Shown here piece by piece: positions 43,443-52,792 of a stretch of 64,000 bases of DNA. The DNA is taken from assembly GCA_963788125.1 (NCBI GenBank), contig CAWBFN010000003.1:62001-126000 (forward strand). Reading direction: 5' to 3'. The DNA comes from Bog-473 sp963788125 (GTDB lineage: Bacteria; Actinomycetota; Acidimicrobiia; Acidimicrobiales; RAAP-2). The notes beneath the pieces were generated by a model. That model ran no database searches. It was given only the letters and a program-made list of their open reading frames with translations, and was not told the DNA's origin. Numbering within the stretch: the stretch's first letter is position 1; each line of letters opens with the position of its first letter. Made by a program: the position numbers and the translations under genes.

Positions 43443-44486
43443 CTACCGGCCGTAGTCGGTGCTCTCGGCGAGGTCTGCCGCAGCCTGTATGGCATTGAGC
43501 ACGATCGGGCCGAACATCTGCATCTTCTCCATCTGGTCGGGCGATACGCTGCCGTCTGCGGCGTTGGCGCGCATGTACCCCTGCTCGAGCACCACTCCGA
43601 GCTTCCACTTGGCCAGGATCAGGTAGTAGTCGAGGTCGTCGACCTGGCGGCCTGACACACCGGCGTAGTGTTGGACCACCTGGTCGCGTGACGGCATGCC
43701 GTACATGTCGGTGTAGCTGTCGGCGAGCTCCGGCGCTCCGGTGTCGGCCGGCCAGCCCTGGACGATCCAGGCCAGGTCGAGCTTCGGGTCACCCACGGTG
43801 CCCATCTCCCAGTCGATGATGGCGGCCAGCTGCGCCGGCGCGCCGTGCTGGAACATGACGTTGGCGAACTGGTAGTCGCCGTGCATGATGCCGGGGATGA
43901 AGTCGATCGGACGGTGGGTACGCAGCCATGTGGCCGCCACGTCGAAGCCGGGGACCTCGCGCGTCTTCACCCGCTCGAAGAACGCCGTCCAGCGGTCGAC
44001 CTGGCGCTCATGGAATCCGTCGGGACGGCCCAGGCCTTCGAGTCCCCTTGCCCTCCAGTCGAGAGTGCCGAGCAGGGCGGCGCCCTCGGCGAGCTGGTAG
44101 GCGAGTCCCCGCCGCGCCTCGAGGTCGGTATCGAACGGCGCCGGCCAGCCCTTCTGTCCCACGGGCGACCAGCCCTCGACGAAGCCCATCAGGTAGAAAG
44201 TTCGTCCGAGAACCGAGCGATCGGTGCACACGCCCAGCGCCCGGGTGTGTGGCACCTCTGAGCCGTCGAGTGCCTCAATGATCCGCCACTCCCGTAGGAT
44301 CCCCTGGTCGCGTGCCTCTGGCGCGGTGGAGGGCGGGATGCGCAGCGCCCCGTGCAGCTCACCGCGGCGGATTTCGTAGATCTCGTTCTGTGAGCCGCCC
44401 GACACATAGCTGATCTCCGTCATCTCCCCTTTGCCGGGGAGGCCGACCTCGTCCAGCCACGTCGTGATCCGCTCCGTGTCGATCAT
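43443..44486 (-). CDS. APH-family phosphotransferase
   Basis: A 347-residue kinase-fold phosphotransferase of the type found beside acyl-CoA dehydrogenases (ACAD10-like N-terminal domain). GGSQNEIYEI forms the N-lobe loop, IMHGDYQFANVMF is the catalytic loop and IIDWEMGTVGDP the metal site. ATG 44486 has GGGAGAACGG. It starts 15 bases after the thiolase stop, in the same operon. Family members phosphorylate hydroxyacyl or alcohol substrates; which one here is unknown. It is the second such gene in the window and is not closely similar to the one at 9259. Confidence 0.87.
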   Translation of the reverse strand: MIDTERITTWLDEVGLPGKGEMTEISYVSGGSQNEIYEIRRGELHGALRIPPSTAPEARDQGILREWRIIEALDGSEVPHTRALGVCTDRSVLGRTFYLMGFVEGWSPVGQKGWPAPFDTDLEARRGLAYQLAEGAALLGTLDWRARGLEGLGRPDGFHERQVDRWTAFFERVKTREVPGFDVAATWLRTHRPIDFIPGIMHGDYQFANVMFQHGAPAQLAAIIDWEMGTVGDPKLDLAWIVQGWPADTGAPELADSYTDMYGMPSRDQVVQHYAGVSGRQVDDLDYYLILAKWKLGVVLEQGYMRANAADGSVSPDQMEKMQMFGPIVLNAIQAAADLAESTDYGR

Positions 44487-44501
44487 TGGCCGTTCTCCCG
44501 T

Positions 44502-45647
44502 TCAGGTCGTCAGGATCGACACCGCAGCCGTCCCGGGCGCGCCGTAGAGCTGGGAGTACGCCACGCGGGGTCTACCGGGCACCTGGCGTTCACCCGCCTG
44601 CCCGCGGAGCTGCAACACGAGCTCGTGCACCTGGCGGAGGCCGGAGGCCCCGACAGGTTCGCCGTTGGCAATGAGCCCCCCATCGGTGTTCACCGGCAGC
44701 GGGCCGTCGATCTCGGTCGCACCGTCGGCGATGAGCTTCTCCTGCTCGCCGTCGGCGCAGAACCCGTTCTCGGCCATGTGGATGACCTCCGCTCCGGCGT
44801 CGGTGTCCTGCAGTTGGATGACGTCGACGTCTTCGGGACCGATGCCTGCCGCCTCGTACGCGGCACGGGACGCGTAGACGGTGGGCGCGTGATCCTCCTC
44901 GACGGCCGCCCACGTGCTGTGCACCTCGTACGCACCGTAGCGGCGGGTCCGCAGCGCCGTTGCGCGCAGGTACACGGGCGTTGAGGTGTAACGCGACGCC
45001 ATGTCGGCGCGGCACAGCACGGCGGCGGCGGCGCCTTCGTCGGGGGCGCAGAACATGTACTGGGTCAGCGGGTAGTTGAGCATCTTGGAGGCGAGGATGT
45101 CCTCGACGGAGATGGGCTTGCGCCGAAAGGCGTTCGGGTTGAGGGCGCCGTTGCGGAAACCCTTGGCCGCCACCTTCGCCAGCGTTTCGGAGGAGATGCC
45201 GTGATCGTGCATGTAGCGGTTGATCTTCATCCCGAAGAACTTCGTGGTGAGGAACTGTCCGATCTCGCCGTACCACGACGGGGCGCTGTAGTGCACCGGG
45301 TCGGCGGTGAATGCGCCGGGGAGATGCTTGTCCATGCCGACCGCCACACCGAGGTCGTACTTGCCGAACCGAATGGCGTCGGCGGTCATTTCGAGCGCGG
45401 TCGCGGCGGTGGCGCAGCCGTTGTAGACGTCCATGAACGGGATGCCCGTCAGTCCGAGGAGCCCGATGACGGCATCCGGGTTGTCGACCTCGTTGCTGCC
45501 GCCGAAGGCGAACTGCACGTCGGTCCAGGCGACACCCGCATCCGAGCAGGCGTATCGGACCGCTTCGGCACCCATGTCGATCGCCGACTTGGGCCCGAAT
45601 CGGCCGAACGGGTGGATCCCTACGCCGATGATCGCAACATCATGCAT
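44502..45647 (-). CDS. Thiolase/lipid-transfer-type protein
   Basis: A 381-residue thiolase-fold protein. The usual nucleophile position is kept as Cys78 in YNGCATAATAL. The late NTDGGLIANGEPVGASGLRQ region is the expected G-x-H-P-x-G-A-S variant. The C-terminal C-x-G-G-G cysteine is absent (YGAPGTAAVS), which is usual for SCPx/Ltp-like proteins rather than classical thiolases. It lies 18 bases after a DUF35 protein, the standard partner pair. Either thiolytic or retro-aldol cleavage of a CoA ester is plausible. Confidence 0.88.
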   Translation of the reverse strand: MHDVAIIGVGIHPFGRFGPKSAIDMGAEAVRYACSDAGVAWTDVQFAFGGSNEVDNPDAVIGLLGLTGIPFMDVYNGCATAATALEMTADAIRFGKYDLGVAVGMDKHLPGAFTADPVHYSAPSWYGEIGQFLTTKFFGMKINRYMHDHGISSETLAKVAAKGFRNGALNPNAFRRKPISVEDILASKMLNYPLTQYMFCAPDEGAAAAVLCRADMASRYTSTPVYLRATALRTRRYGAYEVHSTWAAVEEDHAPTVYASRAAYEAAGIGPEDVDVIQLQDTDAGAEVIHMAENGFCADGEQEKLIADGATEIDGPLPVNTDGGLIANGEPVGASGLRQVHELVLQLRGQAGERQVPGRPRVAYSQLYGAPGTAAVSILTT

Positions 45648-45665
45648 GCGGACTCTCCTTCTCCA

Positions 45666-46085
45666 TCAGGCGGGCGCGAAGGCGTGAATCATGACCTCGG
45701 TCCCGTCAGCTTCGACGCGGAACGGTACGACGACCAGCTCGACGTCCATCCCGAACTGCAGCTTGGCCGGGTTGCTCTCCGTCAGCCGAGCCTCGACGCG
45801 GAGCTCGTCGCCAAGCTGAATCAGGCCCACGCCGTACGGCGTGAAGGTCTCCTCGGTCTCGCCGCTCGCGTAGGGCTCCTTGGGGAGAAAGTCCTGCGTC
45901 GTCCACGTCACGAGCGTGCCGCGCCGGGGCAGGAGGTGGCGCGCCATCTCGGTGCGGCCGCAGCGCGGGCAGGAAGGCTTCGTGGGGAAGGTCATCGCCC
46001 CGCATGCCGCGCACCGGCTGGCGATGAGCTGCGGCTCGTCGGCCGGCCAGGTGAAGACGTCAGGGGCGAAAGCAACGGTTGGCAC
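45666..46085 (-). CDS. OB-fold zinc-ribbon (DUF35) protein
   Basis: A 139-residue DUF35-family protein. The zinc ribbon is Cys25-x2-Cys28-x10-Cys39-x2-Cys42, followed by an acyl-CoA-binding OB fold starting R-R-G-T-L-V-T-W-T. It pairs with the thiolase 18 bases downstream; such pairs form complexes in steroid side-chain degradation (ChsH2-Ltp2 in mycobacteria). The GTG start has GAGGAG upstream. It is the first gene of the minus cluster and diverges from an SDR. Confidence 0.9.
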   Translation of the reverse strand: MPTVAFAPDVFTWPADEPQLIASRCAACGAMTFPTKPSCPRCGRTEMARHLLPRRGTLVTWTTQDFLPKEPYASGETEETFTPYGVGLIQLGDELRVEARLTESNPAKLQFGMDVELVVVPFRVEADGTEVMIHAFAPA

Positions 46086-46279
46086 GCGGTTCTCCTCGGG
46101 CGACCGGACTCGTCGGTATGGGCGCGGAGGTGAGCCTAGCTCGGGGCACTCGGTCCCGTCTCTCTCCCTGCGGCTAGCATCGGGCCGTCACCGAGGAGAC
46201 GGGGGACACGTGCACGACCTGGTGATCCGACCTGATCTCTGCGATGGTCGAGAGCTGCGGATCGACGAGCGGAGAAGCG

Positions 46280-47128
46280 GTGACTGACGGACGAGTGGCC
46301 GAGAAGACCTGGTTCATCACCGGAGGTTCGGAGGGACTGGGGCGTGAGTGGGCCGTCGCCGCGCTCGAGCGCGGCGACTGTGTGGCCGTGGCCGCCCGCC
46401 ATCAGGGCCGGCTGGCTGAGATCGCCGCGGCGTACGGCGAGCGGGCCCTTCCCATCACGCTCGACGTGACCGACCGCGACGCGGTCTTCGCCGCGGTCGC
46501 CCAGGCGCACGCGCATTTCGGCCGCCTCGACGTGATCGTCAACAATGCCGGCTACGGCCAGTACGGCGTGGTCGAGGAGCTGACCCAAGAGGAGGCTCGC
46601 GCCCAACTGGACACCAACTTCTTCGGTGCCCTCTGGGTGACGCAGGCGTCGCTGCCCTTTCTGCGCAACCAGGGCAGCGGCCATATCCTGCAGGTCTCGT
46701 CGATCGGCGGCGTGACGGCGGCGGACGGGTTGGGCATCTACCACGCGTCGAAATGGGCGCTCGAAGGTCTCAGCCAGGCACTGGCTCTCGAGGTGCGCGA
46801 GTTCGGGATCAGGGTCACCATCGTCGAACCGACCGGATATCGGACCGCGGCCGAACGCGCGGCGCGGCGCACGGCGCCCAACCCGGCCTATGAGCGGGAG
46901 CACGCGCGGATGGAGGGCCGTCGCGTGCAATTCGATCGCTTCCAGGGAGATCCTGTGGCGACTCGCTCGGCCATACTCCAGGTCGTCGATGCCGAGGACC
47001 CGCCCCTGAGACTTCTGTTGGGCGCCGGTGCGCTGCAGAGCGTCGCGGCTGAATACGAAAAGAGACTCGCCATCTGGCGCAGTTGGGAGTCGGTCTCCGT
47101 CGCCGCTCATGGCCATCCGCCAGACTGA
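46280..47128 (+). CDS. SDR-family oxidoreductase
   Basis: A 282-residue SDR of the type often annotated as an oxidoreductase with TGGSEGLG at the cofactor loop. VNNAGYG follows near residue 80 and the catalytic residues are Ser in VSSIGGV and Tyr-x3-Lys in YHASK. The C-terminal region is long and basic (A-E-R-A-A-R-R-T). GTG 46280 with GGAGAAG is preferred over ATG 46244, whose added 12 residues look non-coding. It is convergent with the amidohydrolase at 47178. Confidence 0.88.
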   Translation: MTDGRVAEKTWFITGGSEGLGREWAVAALERGDCVAVAARHQGRLAEIAAAYGERALPITLDVTDRDAVFAAVAQAHAHFGRLDVIVNNAGYGQYGVVEELTQEEARAQLDTNFFGALWVTQASLPFLRNQGSGHILQVSSIGGVTAADGLGIYHASKWALEGLSQALALEVREFGIRVTIVEPTGYRTAAERAARRTAPNPAYEREHARMEGRRVQFDRFQGDPVATRSAILQVVDAEDPPLRLLLGAGALQSVAAEYEKRLAIWRSWESVSVAAHGHPPD

Positions 47129-47138
47129 CGTGGTCTGA

Positions 47139-47170
47139 CCGCCCCGAGGCGGCGTCACCTCGGAGGGCGG
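47139..47170. terminator. GC-rich stem-loop between convergent genes
   Basis: CCGCC-CCGAGG (47139-47149) pairs with CCTCGG-AG-GGCGG (47158-47170), giving an 11-base-pair stem with a two-base bulge and an 8-base loop. It sits exactly between the convergent SDR and amidohydrolase genes, fitting a two-way terminator without a T-run. Confidence 0.55.
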
Positions 47171-47177
47171 TACCCGG

Positions 47178-48374
47178 TCAGGCTGCGACCTTCATCACCT
47201 CGGCGAGGTTGGCTCCCATGACGCGGGCGATGTCGTCGTGGGGCAGGCCTTCGAGCTCGTTGACGTACGAGACGGGATCGGACATTCCCTCGGGGTGGGG
47301 GAAGTCGGAGCCGAACACGACGCGATCGGCCCCCATCAACTCGATCAGCCCGCGCGGGTCCTCCTCGTGGAAGGGGTGGATCCAGACGTTTCGCTTCAGC
47401 ACCGCAACGGGATCCTCGGCATACAGGCCCGGCTCCTTGGCGTAGGACTGACCGAACCCCTCCACCAGGGGACGCACCCAGGCCGACCCGTTCTCCACGG
47501 GCAGGATCCGGAGAGTGGGGAAGCGTGAGAGAAGGCCATGGCCGATCAGGGAGGCCACAGCATCGAAGATCCCGCGGCTCTGCAGGTGCATGAGGTGCTG
47601 GAAGCCCGACGGCCCGGCGAAGGGCAGGTGCTCACTGTCACCGCGCCCCTCCCACAAGTTCCAGTACCGCTGGATCCCGTCATCGGAGGAGTGCATGCCC
47701 ACGGCGATGTCGAACTCCGCCACCTTCGCCCAGAACGGGTCGAATTCCGGCAGGGCGAACGACCGGTACCCCTCGTAGCCGGGAACCGGAGAGGGCCGGA
47801 TCAGGACGATCTTGGCCCCGTGCTCCACCACCCACTCCAGCTCGCGGATCGCCTCAGTGACGATGGGGAGGGTTATGACCGGGGTGGGGAAGATGCGGCC
47901 CTCGAAGTTGAAGGTCCAGTGCTCGAGCATCCACTGATTGAGGGCGTGGACGACCGCGTGGGTCGCCTTGGGATCATCGCGGAGTCGCTCCTCCAACAGG
48001 CTGGCCAGCGTCGGCCACATGAGGGCCCGGTCAATTCCGAGCTCGTCCATCAGGGCGATCCGCGGCTCCGGTGAGAAGAACGCGTCGGGAGCAGTGATGG
48101 CCTTCCCCATTATCTCCCTTCGGGACTTGCCCTCCGGGTTGCCGATCTTGAAGTACTCCTCCTGAGCCCCCGGCCTGGCCACCACCTTGAAGGTCGGATT
48201 AGGGATGTACTCGGAGATCACGTTGCGAATGGCGATCTTGTCCCGCCCGCCAACCTGCACGTACTTGATGAGGCCCTCGTACTCGGGTGGCAGGAACTTC
48301 GTGAACGCATCGGTCATCTCGTACATGTGGTTGTCGGCGTCGAAGATGGGAAAGTCGACAATCGTCTTGGGCAT
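47178..48374 (-). CDS. Amidohydrolase family 2 (PF04909) protein, paralogue 4
   Basis: A 398-residue amidohydrolase-2 protein. The opening motif is FDADNHMYE, followed by DAFTKFLPPEYEGLIKYV. A mid-barrel histidine is in VGMHSSDDG and the late motif is FGSDFPHPEG. It is the close relative of the 15585-16841 paralogue. ATG 48374 has GGAGGTAGAG upstream. It lies 60 bases after another amidohydrolase on the same strand, and a TACATT hexamer in that spacer could drive it independently. Confidence 0.88.
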   Translation of the reverse strand: MPKTIVDFPIFDADNHMYEMTDAFTKFLPPEYEGLIKYVQVGGRDKIAIRNVISEYIPNPTFKVVARPGAQEEYFKIGNPEGKSRREIMGKAITAPDAFFSPEPRIALMDELGIDRALMWPTLASLLEERLRDDPKATHAVVHALNQWMLEHWTFNFEGRIFPTPVITLPIVTEAIRELEWVVEHGAKIVLIRPSPVPGYEGYRSFALPEFDPFWAKVAEFDIAVGMHSSDDGIQRYWNLWEGRGDSEHLPFAGPSGFQHLMHLQSRGIFDAVASLIGHGLLSRFPTLRILPVENGSAWVRPLVEGFGQSYAKEPGLYAEDPVAVLKRNVWIHPFHEEDPRGLIELMGADRVVFGSDFPHPEGMSDPVSYVNELEGLPHDDIARVMGANLAEVMKVAA

Positions 48375-48434
48375 CTCTACCTCCAAATGTCTGGCTGGCG
48401 ATCAATGTAAACGGAAAAGTGGCGCGAGGACGAC

Positions 48435-49790
48435 TCAGCCACTGCCGGCCACGTGCGCGAGGTCCTGGCGGAGGAAGGCGTCGATGGCCCCGGTGTCGAT
48501 CTGCTCGGCCGGCTTGAGGTAGCCGCCGCGGGCATCCCAGTTGGCGATGAGCCGCGGGTCGAGGTCGGGCGCGCGCCCGGTGATGTCGGCGATGGTGGGC
48601 CCGATCCGCTCCGCCACCGCGGCGAGGGCGTCCCGGTCGAGTCCGAGCACCCGGATGGCGTTCTCGCCGAGCATGAGGCGCAGCTCGTCGTCGGGAACGC
48701 CGGCGAAGGCATCGGTCAGCCAGTCGGCGGTGTTCGGCCAGGTGCCTTCGGCGTGGGGGTAGTCGCGCCCGAAGGTGATCGTCTCGAGACCGATCTCGTG
48801 GCGCATGGCCACCTCTGACTTGTGCACGAAGGAGAGCGAGGTGAGGCAGTGCTCGTGCCAGTACTCGCTCGGCCGGCGTCGGGAGGGCAGCTCGGCTCGG
48901 CTCTCCTCGTAGGCGGCGTCGAGGTGCCCCAGCGTCGCCGGCAGCCAGTCGGCGCGCACCTCGGTCATCACCAGGCGGAGCCTCGGATGGCGATCGAAGA
49001 CCCCACCGAGCATCAGCTGCCACATGGCCCGACGCGGCCGCAGATCGAGCGAGAAGAACCCCTCGGCGTTGTTGATGATCTCCGAGAGCAGGTCGTCGCG
49101 GCCCTCGGCTTCCATCTTCACCCGGAGGGCGTCGACCTTGTCCATGAACTCGCACTGCTCCGTGCCGTAGCCGGCGTGTATGACGATCGACAGTCCGAGG
49201 TCCTCACAGGCCGACCAGAACGGATCGAAGAACCCGTCGTACAGGGCAGGCAGGTCCGCCCTCGCACCGACGCCGGGCACGTAGGTCCCGGCGAAGCCGT
49301 GATGGGCGATCCACTCGAGCTCCGCCAGCATCCCCTCCATGTCCGGGGCCGTCGCCGGGTCCCCCACGAAGAGGATGCGGTCCATTGCCGCGCCGAATAT
49401 GTCCGCCGCCCAGCGGTCGTAGGCCCTCGTCCCGGCGGCGACCACGTCCTGGGGGTAGCGGTGGTACAGGGGGCTGAGCGGGAGGATCGCCCGCGGGTCA
49501 CCGCCGTAGACGAGCTCCGCCGCAACGCCCTCGCGGTCCATCTCCGCCAGACGCCGCTCCGGGTCCCAGGCACCGAGGTAGCCGCCCGACTCCCAAACAC
49601 CTTGTGCGTCGATCACCTCGAGGGTCTCGGGCGAGAAGTCGGCGAACATCCCGAGTAGCTGCGTGTACCGCTCGTTGTCCTCGCGTGCCTCGGGCAGGAG
49701 GTAGTGGTACTTCGCTTCGAGGTACTCGGGCCACAGCTCGGGCGGGGGGGTCGCGTGGGAGTCCCCCGATACGACGATCAACTTCTCCAT
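48435..49790 (-). CDS. Amidohydrolase family 2 (PF04909) protein, paralogue 5
   Basis: A 451-residue amidohydrolase-2 protein that opens VVSGDSHATPP and has the late motif FGRDYPHAEGTW. A mid-barrel His lies in SIVIHAGYG. In length and motifs it resembles the 4633-6027 paralogue. ATG 49790 follows AGAGGAGGG; the longer upstream frame is rejected because the family N-terminus starts at MEKLIVV. Likely co-transcribed with the next amidohydrolase upstream (88-base spacer). Confidence 0.88.
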   Translation of the reverse strand: MEKLIVVSGDSHATPPPELWPEYLEAKYHYLLPEAREDNERYTQLLGMFADFSPETLEVIDAQGVWESGGYLGAWDPERRLAEMDREGVAAELVYGGDPRAILPLSPLYHRYPQDVVAAGTRAYDRWAADIFGAAMDRILFVGDPATAPDMEGMLAELEWIAHHGFAGTYVPGVGARADLPALYDGFFDPFWSACEDLGLSIVIHAGYGTEQCEFMDKVDALRVKMEAEGRDDLLSEIINNAEGFFSLDLRPRRAMWQLMLGGVFDRHPRLRLVMTEVRADWLPATLGHLDAAYEESRAELPSRRRPSEYWHEHCLTSLSFVHKSEVAMRHEIGLETITFGRDYPHAEGTWPNTADWLTDAFAGVPDDELRLMLGENAIRVLGLDRDALAAVAERIGPTIADITGRAPDLDPRLIANWDARGGYLKPAEQIDTGAIDAFLRQDLAHVAGSG

Positions 49791-49878
49791 CGAGATCCCT
49801 CCTCTGCCCGTCAGTCGTTCTCGGCGCACTGCTCGCCGTCGGGCCAATGAGCCCACTACACGATCCCGTGTGGAGCCG

Positions 49879-51141
49879 CTACGCGTGTGCCTGGGCGTAC
49901 CGTGAGCGGTACTCGGCGCGGGACGTGGTCCTCGTGTCGACGTCCTTGGCCAGGGCTCGCAACGCACCCACCGAGGCCCCTTCGCGGGGGATCACGGAAA
50001 ATGCGTCGTAATCGAAGAACCGCTGGACGTTGCGGTGGGTCATCTTGGCGATCTCATCGTCGGTGCACCCGGTGGCCACGAACTCCCCCATGAGATCCTC
50101 CGGTGACCGGGGCCACGTGCTGTCGGAATGGGGGTAGTCGCACTCCCAGGCGATCAGATCTGTGCCGATCTGCTCGCGCAGGCGCAACCCGGCCGGGTCA
50201 CTGATGAAGCAGGCGAGGATGTGGCTCTTCAGCACGTCGCTCGGCTGCTTGTTTCCGAAGTCCTGCTTCGTCCACGCACTCTGTATCCGCTGGTGCCGGT
50301 CGATCCTCTCGAAGAAGAAGGGCATCCAGCCGATCCCGCCTTCCGAAAGAGCGATCTTCAGCGAGGGGAACTTTCGTAGCAGGGGACCCCACAGGATATC
50401 CGTCGCCGTCAACATGGAGCCGACCAGTTGACCGAGGATCGTCCGATGATCGGAGGGCACTCCGTCGGCCAGAGAGATCGTGCTGTGGCTTATTCCGATG
50501 TGGAGGCACAGGACCGAGCCCACATCCGACATCGCCGCGAGCAGGGGATCCCAGTGGTCGGTCTGGAAGCTGGGAAGCCCGAGAGCGTGGGGCGCTTCCG
50601 GCAGCGAGATGGCACGGCAACCCCTGGCCGCCAGCCGCCGCACCTCCTCGGCCCCGGCGACCGGGTCCCAGAGCGGGACGACGCCGAGTGGGATGAACCG
50701 ACCGGGGTAGGTACCGCACCACTCGTCGATGTGCCAGTCGTTGTACGCCTTCAGCATGATCAGCGACAGGTCGCGGTCGGGCGGATCGAGAAAGATCCTT
50801 GCACTGAACCCGGCCATGGTCGGGAAGCACATCGACTGGAACACGCCGTTGACGTTCATGTCACGAACCCGTTCGTGGATGTCGTACGCGCCCGGGCGGA
50901 TTTCGGCGAACCCGCAGGGATCCCAGCCGTACTCCTCGTGCGGCCACGACGCCACCGCATTCAGTCCCATGGGGGCGCCCACCGGCTCACCCTGGAAGAC
51001 CCAGACGTCGGTCCCGTTCTCATTGTGCACCACCCTCGGGGCGGCGTCCCGGTACCGTTCGGGCACATGACCTTCGAAGAGGTCGGGTGGCTCAATGACG
51101 TGGTCATCGATGCTGATCAGGATCATGTCGTCGGTGTGCAT
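49879..51141 (-). CDS. Amidohydrolase family 2 (PF04909) protein, paralogue 6
   Basis: A 420-residue protein with a distinct opening, ILISIDDHVIEPPDLFEGHVP, in which I-D-D-H-V-I-E-P is the variant seen in a widespread actinobacterial/proteobacterial subgroup. The mid His is in LCLHIGISHS and the late motif is WECDYPHSDSTWP. It has no close partner in this window. ATG 51141 has GAGGATGCG upstream; translation upstream of it is not convincing. Its reaction is unknown. Confidence 0.88.
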   Translation of the reverse strand: MHTDDMILISIDDHVIEPPDLFEGHVPERYRDAAPRVVHNENGTDVWVFQGEPVGAPMGLNAVASWPHEEYGWDPCGFAEIRPGAYDIHERVRDMNVNGVFQSMCFPTMAGFSARIFLDPPDRDLSLIMLKAYNDWHIDEWCGTYPGRFIPLGVVPLWDPVAGAEEVRRLAARGCRAISLPEAPHALGLPSFQTDHWDPLLAAMSDVGSVLCLHIGISHSTISLADGVPSDHRTILGQLVGSMLTATDILWGPLLRKFPSLKIALSEGGIGWMPFFFERIDRHQRIQSAWTKQDFGNKQPSDVLKSHILACFISDPAGLRLREQIGTDLIAWECDYPHSDSTWPRSPEDLMGEFVATGCTDDEIAKMTHRNVQRFFDYDAFSVIPREGASVGALRALAKDVDTRTTSRAEYRSRYAQAHA

Positions 51142-51294
51142 CGCATCCTCACTGCCCTGGGTTGACAGGGGCGTTCCCCGGGAGAGCTGCGCTCTCGACT
51201 CCACGCTACCGCCAACCCGGTGCCCGTGCGTCGACGACCCAAAGGCGCACGCTGGCGGGCCGTCGGCCGAGCGCGCCCGCTGGGTGGGCGAGAA

Positions 51295-52022
51295 CTACGA
51301 CTCGCAAGACCGGCAGAGTACGACGAGCAGATCGGCCAGCTGTCCGGTTTTGGAGAGGAATGGGGAGTGGTCCGCATCGATCTCCAGTCGCGATCGGGCG
51401 TTCGCCGCCATCTTCCGTTGGCCATCGGGGCTGATGACCCGGTCATCGGTACAGACGATGTACGTGCTCGGGACGGTGCGCCAGGCGACGGTCGCGCCGG
51501 GTGGTGGAACAGGCTGGCGATGGACATCGCACGCAGGCGCGACGTCGCCCAGGCCGCGACCTCAGGGTCGCATCGGTTGTAGAAGATCGACGGCGCCACC
51601 TCCGGATCGGCGCGGACCTGTTCCCCATCGTGCAGGAGGGCATCGGTCACGTTGAAGGTGCCGTCATCCGGCGGACTCTCGGGGTCCACCATGGTGGCGG
51701 TGACATAGACGAGATGGGTGGCCGAGCGGTGGCCGGCGCCCCCCGCTCCGGCCTCGGTGAGATGCAGTCCACCCATGGAGTGACCCACGGCGACTACTGG
51801 CGTGCCGTCCGCGGCGAGGCGATCGATGGCAGTCGACACCGCGGCGACGTCATCGGCGAACGAGGTGAACGGCATGTCGACTGCTTCGACGCGCACCCCC
51901 CGCTCGGTCAAGTTGACGATGAGCTTTTCCCAGCACCAGGCGCCATGGAAGCCCCCGTGAACCAACAGCAGGCAGGCCTGCCGGGCGCCGGGGAGGAGTC
52001 TCAGGCCCTCTCTGTAGGGCAC
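51295..52022 (-). pseudogene. Alpha/beta hydrolase, frameshifted
   Basis: The N-terminal part from GTG 52022 reads LLLVHGGFHGAWCWEKL (oxyanion HG-G) and VAVGHSMGG, the nucleophile elbow with Ser. After SIASLFHHP, near 51494-51502 in a GCGCCGGG run, sense moves to another frame: VAWRTVPSTYIVCTDDRV and ADHSPFLSKT, where Asp and His of the triad are found, ending at TAG 51295. One base appears lost. Restored, it is a normal 242-residue hydrolase of the salicylate esterase/hydroxynitrile lyase type. The GTG start has a weak site. Neighbours are TetR and amidohydrolase genes. Confidence 0.83.
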
Positions 52023-52082
52023 GGGCCGCTGCTCCTCAGTCGGTGGTTCGGCTCGAATCCGCTCACGCCGGGGCGACGGCGG

Positions 52083-52712
52083 TCATCGGGCGCCCCGCGG
52101 GCCGCTCGCCGTTCTCGCTGCGGGCTCGTTGTTGGTGGTGATCCGGAACACGGCACGCTCGAGGGTCGGCAGGATCTCCGCGATGTCGATCTCGCCGGCG
52201 GCGAAGCGGGCGATGAGGCCGTGGGCGACGCTGGTGAGGACTGCGCCGACGTCGTGGACGTAGACCGGGTCACCCCGCCGGAGCACAGCGCGCATCACGG
52301 GCACGATGGCGTTGGCCCCCTGCAGCTGGAGACGCTCGCCACCGGGCCCGCTCCGGGCCCGGTGGAAGGCCTCGAGCATGCGTGGGCTGCGTTCCCAGGG
52401 CTCGTAGACGTCGCGGAACACGCGCATGAGGCCGTCGTACAAGGTCTCGCCCGGAACTGGTTGGGCGAGCTCGGCGTAGGTGTGTATGTCCATCCAGTGC
52501 TCGATGGCGGTCACGATGAGGTCGTCACGGGTCGGGAAGAGCTTGTAGATGGTGCCGAGCCCGATACGGGCCCGGCGCGCTACTTCGCGAAGCTGCACTG
52601 CGTCGTAGCCGCCGGACTCGAGCATCTCGATGACCACGTCGAGGATGCGCTCGGCCGGATGCGGTTCGGGGTCGGGAAATTGGAAACGAAGTTTCTTCTC
52701 TGATAACACCAT
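52083..52712 (-). CDS. TetR-family regulator (a)
   Basis: A 209-residue TetR regulator. The helix-turn-helix spans about residues 20-66 with QLREVARRARIGLGTIYKLFPT, the KLF-x-T form seen in KstR-like lipid regulators. Its promoter carries GCGAGCGAG directly before a TACCCT hexamer, resembling the TGAGCGAG half-sites at 57651 and 60944, so self-regulation is plausible. The start may be ATG 52712 or the next codon GTG 52709, seven bases after TACCCT. Confidence 0.92.
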   Translation of the reverse strand: MVLSEKKLRFQFPDPEPHPAERILDVVIEMLESGGYDAVQLREVARRARIGLGTIYKLFPTRDDLIVTAIEHWMDIHTYAELAQPVPGETLYDGLMRVFRDVYEPWERSPRMLEAFHRARSGPGGERLQLQGANAIVPVMRAVLRRGDPVYVHDVGAVLTSVAHGLIARFAAGEIDIAEILPTLERAVFRITTNNEPAARTASGPRGAR

Positions 52713-52792
52713 TTCTAGGGTACTCGCTCGCCGGACGGCGCGGGGTGCGTGGGTGGGCCCGCTGCGTCGCCTCGGCGCGCCACCCAGTCCAC

